NCBI GenBank assembly: GCA_017395245.1
Contig: JAFPVR010000081.1
Span: 1-64,000, forward strand
Reading direction: 5' to 3'
Source of the DNA: Bacteroidales bacterium
GTDB lineage: Bacteria > Bacteroidota > Bacteroidia > Bacteroidales > WCHB1-69
DNA: 64,000 nt
Under the pieces are notes generated by a model, which saw only the letters and a list, made by a program, of their open reading frames with translations, was not told the origin of the DNA and ran no database searches. Below, piece after piece: positions 60,963 to 64,000 of this stretch. Within the stretch, counting starts at the first letter, position 1. Each line of letters opens with the position of its first letter. Made by a program: the position numbers and the translations under genes.

Positions 60963-61394
60963 ATGAAGAACCGAATATCCATCATCCTGGCTGTCGTCAC
61001 GCTTTTTGTCGTCGCAGCCCACGCACAAACCGTCTATCAGAAGGATCGGTGGGGCGCGAAACTGTACTATATGCAGGATAATGCCATCCGGCAAAAAGAC
61101 CGATGGGGGGAGCAGCTGCTATGGTACGACGCAGCCTCACATCAGGTTCGGCAGAAGGATCGGTGGGGACAACCGCTGATCTACATTGACGGACAGACGG
61201 TGCGGCAGAAGGACCGCTGGGGAGAGCCGCTTCTCTACTTCGACGGACAGACCATCCGCCAAAAGGACCGTTGGGGAACTCCGCTCTACTACCTCGACGG
61301 ACAGACCCTTCGTCAGAAAGACCGCTGGGGCGCTCCGGTCTATTATTTCGACTTCGTACCCACAATATGGCAGATTGCCTGTATAATACTATAA
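60963..61394 (+). CDS. Small exported protein of six RQKDRWG repeats
   Basis: 143 residues. Signal peptide 1-21 (ending AAHA-Q). The rest is six units of about 18 residues with consensus x-R-Q-K-D-R-W-G-x-P-L-x-Y-x-D-G-Q-T; the first begins YQKDRWG. Each unit pairs a basic-aromatic turn with a short strand, suggesting a closed beta propeller-like or solenoid fold. The last ~12 residues (PTIWQIACIIL) are hydrophobic. The DNA units are 54 bases long and well diverged at third positions, so protein selection maintains them. Function unknown; Lys/Arg/Trp richness hints at polyanion or membrane binding. Confidence 0.78.
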   Translation: MKNRISIILAVVTLFVVAAHAQTVYQKDRWGAKLYYMQDNAIRQKDRWGEQLLWYDAASHQVRQKDRWGQPLIYIDGQTVRQKDRWGEPLLYFDGQTIRQKDRWGTPLYYLDGQTLRQKDRWGAPVYYFDFVPTIWQIACIIL

Positions 61395-61398
61395 AAAA

Positions 61399-61423
61399 AC
61401 GCACGGTTCTGTCAACCGTGCGT
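61399..61423. terminator. Bidirectional Rho-independent terminator
   Basis: The perfect 10 bp stem ACGCACGGTT / AACCGTGCGT is preceded by an A run and followed by a T-rich stretch. It serves the repeat protein gene (plus) and carbamate kinase (minus). Confidence 0.85.
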
Positions 61424-61462
61424 TTCGTGTTTCGTATTCTGCGGTGAAATCACAAGGGAATG

Positions 61463-62413
61463 TTATCCCGCGATGATTCGGGTGCCGCAGTTCGGGTCGT
61501 GCAGCTTGCCGGCTTCGGTGATGATGCAGGTCTTGCCGCTCTTCTCGACATACTGGATGGCGGCACGCACCTTCGGGGCCATGGAGCCCTCGGTGAAGTG
61601 CTTCTCCTCCAGATATTTCTTAGCTTCGCTCACCGTGATGGTGTCCAACGCCTTCTCATCGGGTTTGCGGAAGTTGATATAGACTTTCGGCACGTCGGTG
61701 AGGATGTAGAACTCGTCGGCACCGATTTCGATGGCTGTGATGGCCGAAGCCAGATCCTTGTCGATGACCGCCTGCACGCCCTTCAAGTAGCCGTCCTTCA
61801 TGGCCACGGGGATGCCGCCGCCGCCGACGGTGATGACGATGATGCCCTGCTCGGCCAACTGCTTCACCAGCTTGATGTTCTGGATGCGGATGGGCTTCGG
61901 GGAAGCCACCACCTTGCGCCAGCCGTTGCCCTTCGGGTCCTCACGGTAGATGTCGCCGGTCTCCTCGTGGTACTGATCGGCCTCCTCGCGGGAGACGTAC
62001 GGACCGACGGGCTTGGTGGGGTTCTGGAAGAGCGGGTCGTTGGCGTCAACCTCCACGTGCGTGAGCAGCGTGACGGTATCCTTGTCCCAGCCTTTCTCGG
62101 CGAAGATGTGGCGCAGGCCCTCTTCGATGAGCGCGCCGATGGAGCCTTGCGTCTCGGCCACGCAGAAGTTCAGCGGCATGTCCTCGACCTGGAAGGTCTC
62201 CTTGCCGGCCTTGTGCTGCAGCATGACGTTGCCCACTTGCGGACCGTTGCCGTGACCGATGACGATGTTGTAGCCGTTCTCGATCAGCGGGATCAGGTTG
62301 CGGCAGGTCTCCGTGACGTTCTCAATCTGCTCCTGATAGGTGCCTCTTTGTTTACTTTTCAGTAATGCGTTGCCGCCGAATGCGATGACGGCGAGTTTGT
62401 TGTTGTTTGCCAT
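61463..62413 (-). CDS. arcC: Carbamate kinase
   Basis: 316 residues. It transfers phosphate between carbamoyl phosphate and ADP, giving ATP in arginine or purine fermentation. Amino-acid-kinase motifs are VIAFGGNALL, VIGHGNGPQVGN, VEVDANDPLFQNPTKPVGP, VITVGGGGIPV, the ITAIEIGADEFYILTDVPKV segment and the closing GSMAPKVRAAIQYVE. Length fits. No arcA/arcB is within the window. Two direct copies of the 54 bp dispersed repeat lie directly upstream. Confidence 0.95.
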   Translation of the reverse strand: MANNNKLAVIAFGGNALLKSKQRGTYQEQIENVTETCRNLIPLIENGYNIVIGHGNGPQVGNVMLQHKAGKETFQVEDMPLNFCVAETQGSIGALIEEGLRHIFAEKGWDKDTVTLLTHVEVDANDPLFQNPTKPVGPYVSREEADQYHEETGDIYREDPKGNGWRKVVASPKPIRIQNIKLVKQLAEQGIIVITVGGGGIPVAMKDGYLKGVQAVIDKDLASAITAIEIGADEFYILTDVPKVYINFRKPDEKALDTITVSEAKKYLEEKHFTEGSMAPKVRAAIQYVEKSGKTCIITEAGKLHDPNCGTRIIAG

Positions 62414-62431
62414 ATATTTTTCTTTTTATGA

Positions 62432-62485
62432 TCCCAGGGCTCACTGCGTTCACCCTGGGTTGACATAGGTCGGGCTTTCAGCCCT
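62432..62485. repeat. 54 bp dispersed repeat, copy B
   Basis: Starts TCCCAGGGCTCACTGCGTTC and ends TTTCAGCCCT. Same orientation as copy C, opposite to copy A at 8603-8656. Confidence 0.88.
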
Positions 62486-62508
62486 TTGTTGATTTTTTTT
62501 CTTCTATA

Positions 62509-62562
62509 TCCCAGGGCTCACTGCGTTCACCCTGGGTTGACACGTGTCGGGCTTGCAGCCCT
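62509..62562. repeat. 54 bp dispersed repeat, copy C
   Basis: Repeats copy B with a few changes (CACGTGTCGG for CATAGGTCGG; TTGCAGCCCT end). The 23 bases between B and C are T-rich. Confidence 0.88.
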
Positions 62563-62569
62563 CTTGGAA

Positions 62570-62598
62570 AAGTCTTAAGTCTCAAGTCTTACGTCTCA
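62570..62598. repeat. Word array (AGTCTTAAGTCTCAAG)
   Basis: Short AAGTCTTA/AAGTCTCA words just after the M13 peptidase stop, the same words as at 42147-42224. Confidence 0.6.
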
Positions 62599-62599
62599 A

Positions 62600-64000
62600 C
62601 TACCAGATATGCGAGCGTTTGGCGGGATCCATGTACATCGGGTCGCCGGGTTGGATGTTGAAGGCTTCGTAGAAGGGGTCGATGTGGCGGAGGGTGGCGT
62701 TGACGCGCCAGCGGCCGAGGGCGTGCGGGTCACTCTTGGTGCGGCGCAGGATCTCAGCCTCGCGGATGTTGGCGGCCCAGACCGCGGCATACGCTAAGAA
62801 GAAGCGCTGCTCGGGGGTGAAACCGTCCATTTCGCCTTTGATCTGGCCGTCTTTCTTGGCCTTCTGGAAAGCGGTGTAGGAGACGTTCAGACCACCGTTG
62901 TCGGCGATGTTCTCACCGAGGGTGAACTCGCCGTTGGCATAGACACCGGGGGCGACTTCGATGCTGTTGAAGTGATCCACAATGAGTTGCGCTTTCTCCT
63001 TGAAGGTCTCCGCGTCCTGCTCGGTCCACCAGTCGGCGAGGTTGCCGTCCTTGTCGTAGTTGCGGCCTTGGTCGTCGAAACCGTGGGTCATTTCGTGGCC
63101 GATCACCACGCCGATGGCACCGTAGTTGGCGGCATCGTCCGCGTTCATATCGAAGAACGGCGGTTGCAGGATGCCGGCGGGGAAGCAGATCTCGTTGGTG
63201 GTGGGATCGTAGTAGGCGTTCACCGTTTGCGGGGTCATCTGCCACTCGGTCGGGTCAACGGGCTTGCCGATCTTGCTGAGGTTGTAGGCCATGTCGAAAC
63301 GGCGGGAGTTCAGCACGTTGGCGTAGTAGCTCTCCGTGCCGATGGTCAGGCCGCTGTAGTCGCGCCATTTGTCGGGGTAACCGATCTTCACGGTGAAGGC
63401 GGCCAGCTTGTCGAGGGCGTTCTTCTTGGTCTGGTCGGTCATCCAGGTGGAAGCCTTGATGCGCTCGCCGAGGGCCCATTGCAGGTTCTTGACCAGCTGG
63501 GTCATGCGCTCCTTGGCCTCGGCGGGGAAGTAGTTCTTGACGTACATTTGTCCGACGGCCTCGCCGAGACAGTCGTCGAGGTTGTCGATGACGCGTTTCC
63601 AGCGCGGACGGTTCTCCTTTTTACCTGAAAGGGTTTTGCCGTAGAAGTCGAAGTTAGCGTCCACGAACTCGTCGCTCAGATAGCTGGCGGCGCTGCGGAT
63701 GACGTTCCAGGCAAGGTAGGCCTTCACCACCTCGAAGTCGGTGACTTCCAATATGTTGCTGATGCCTTGAATGTAGGTGGGCTGGCTCACGTTGAGCGTG
63801 TCAACCTTCAGGTTCAGGGTTCTCAGGTACTGGTTCACGTTGAGGGCGGGGATCAGCTGCTGGAACTCCGCGGGCGTGCATTTGTGGATGGTCTGGTAGG
63901 GGTCGCGCAGCACGGTCTTGTCGATGGCGTGTTTCGCGAGCAAGGTCTCCAAGGCTAAGATGCGATTGGCCATCTCGGTCTCATATCCTTTGAAATTGGC
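62600..64000 (-). CDS. M13-family (neprilysin-like) metallopeptidase, partial
   Basis: The gene enters from the right edge; 467 residues are visible, against ~680 for the family, so the signal peptide and first ~210 residues are outside. The zinc motif VIGHEMTHGFDD (HExxH) and the third ligand in GENIADNGG are present, plus the substrate-binding NAYYDPTTNEICFPAGILQP segment before them. The closing DPMYMDPAKRSHIW matches the family C-terminal CxxW end except that the usual Cys is replaced. Bacterial M13 enzymes are exported and trim peptides in the periplasm. The reading frame is open to base 64000, so the ATG at 63973 is internal. Confidence 0.93.
   Translation of the reverse strand, partial: ANFKGYETEMANRILALETLLAKHAIDKTVLRDPYQTIHKCTPAEFQQLIPALNVNQYLRTLNLKVDTLNVSQPTYIQGISNILEVTDFEVVKAYLAWNVIRSAASYLSDEFVDANFDFYGKTLSGKKENRPRWKRVIDNLDDCLGEAVGQMYVKNYFPAEAKERMTQLVKNLQWALGERIKASTWMTDQTKKNALDKLAAFTVKIGYPDKWRDYSGLTIGTESYYANVLNSRRFDMAYNLSKIGKPVDPTEWQMTPQTVNAYYDPTTNEICFPAGILQPPFFDMNADDAANYGAIGVVIGHEMTHGFDDQGRNYDKDGNLADWWTEQDAETFKEKAQLIVDHFNSIEVAPGVYANGEFTLGENIADNGGLNVSYTAFQKAKKDGQIKGEMDGFTPEQRFFLAYAAVWAANIREAEILRRTKSDPHALGRWRVNATLRHIDPFYEAFNIQPGDPMYMDPAKRSHIW

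Noticed and set aside
62432-62562. Possible CRISPR or attachment-site pair
   Set aside because: Only two copies with a T-rich 23-base gap, and a third copy far away; no integrase nearby.

Overview
The window looks like chromosomal DNA of an uncultured member of the Bacteroidales (Bacteroidota). The evidence is: Bacteroidota-type -7 promoter boxes (TAnnTTTG, usually followed by GCGGC or GCCGC) in front of most transcription units; the end of a type IX secretion (T9SS) sorting domain at the left edge; a PorV/PorQ-family outer membrane protein; several Fibrobacter-major-paralogous (FISUMP) surface proteins; and the HU / tiny AURKAIP1-COX24-like protein / RNase G gene order. Species cannot be fixed from the sequence alone. 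No tRNA, rRNA or CRISPR array was seen. One RNA gene, the signal recognition particle RNA, is supported at 46383-46480 on the minus strand.

Layout. 1-7.3 kb: tail of a T9SS cargo protein, a secreted metal-binding HMA protein, a phytoene-dehydrogenase-like flavoenzyme with an alpha/beta hydrolase, a von Willebrand-like lipoprotein and a short UvrA paralogue. 7.4-20.7 kb is accessory surface and mobile DNA. It holds two FISUMP genes, one of them broken and carrying an AAC-rich tail like a diversity-generating-retroelement target. A compact cluster follows, with an Rnl2-type RNA ligase, three unknown proteins and a divergent sigma factor, and with two copies of a ~100 bp palindromic intergenic element. 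Next come a structured leader with a 1934-residue surface protein (eight SAFTNDAGY repeats, four FISUMP domains) and a RAYT (REP-associated tyrosine transposase) flanked by its likely palindromic substrates. 20.8-47.9 kb is housekeeping: phenylacetate-CoA ligase family, MBL phosphodiesterase, lamin-tail protein, asd, a secreted nuclease, polyprenol-phosphate mannosyltransferase, an rRNA methyltransferase, PorV/PorQ, deoC, the HU-rng-recX-nuclease run, uvrA, lptB, a large TPR-type exported protein, acyl-ACP thioesterase, a short divergent aroC, mnmE with a YciO-like protein, ffs and arginine decarboxylase.

48.1-61.4 kb reads as a worn defence/stress island: DnaQ-like exonuclease, small unknown proteins, an AT-rich PD-(D/E)XK nuclease, ADP-ribosylglycohydrolase, a frameshifted RhuM-Fic protein, a phospholipase-D-like protein, a truncated restriction-type fragment, a winged-helix/leucine-rich-repeat protein, and a frameshifted AAA+ ATPase between two WYL regulators. 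A small secreted protein made of six RQKDRWG repeats follows. The window ends in carbamate kinase and an M13 metallopeptidase that runs off the right edge.

The most striking non-coding signal is a dispersed family of palindromes with GTAGAG arms (ten copies plus half copies), spread across the window and clustered around the RAYT gene. A second hairpin family brackets the right-hand WYL gene, and there are 54 bp and ~40 bp dispersed repeats and low-complexity word arrays between genes.
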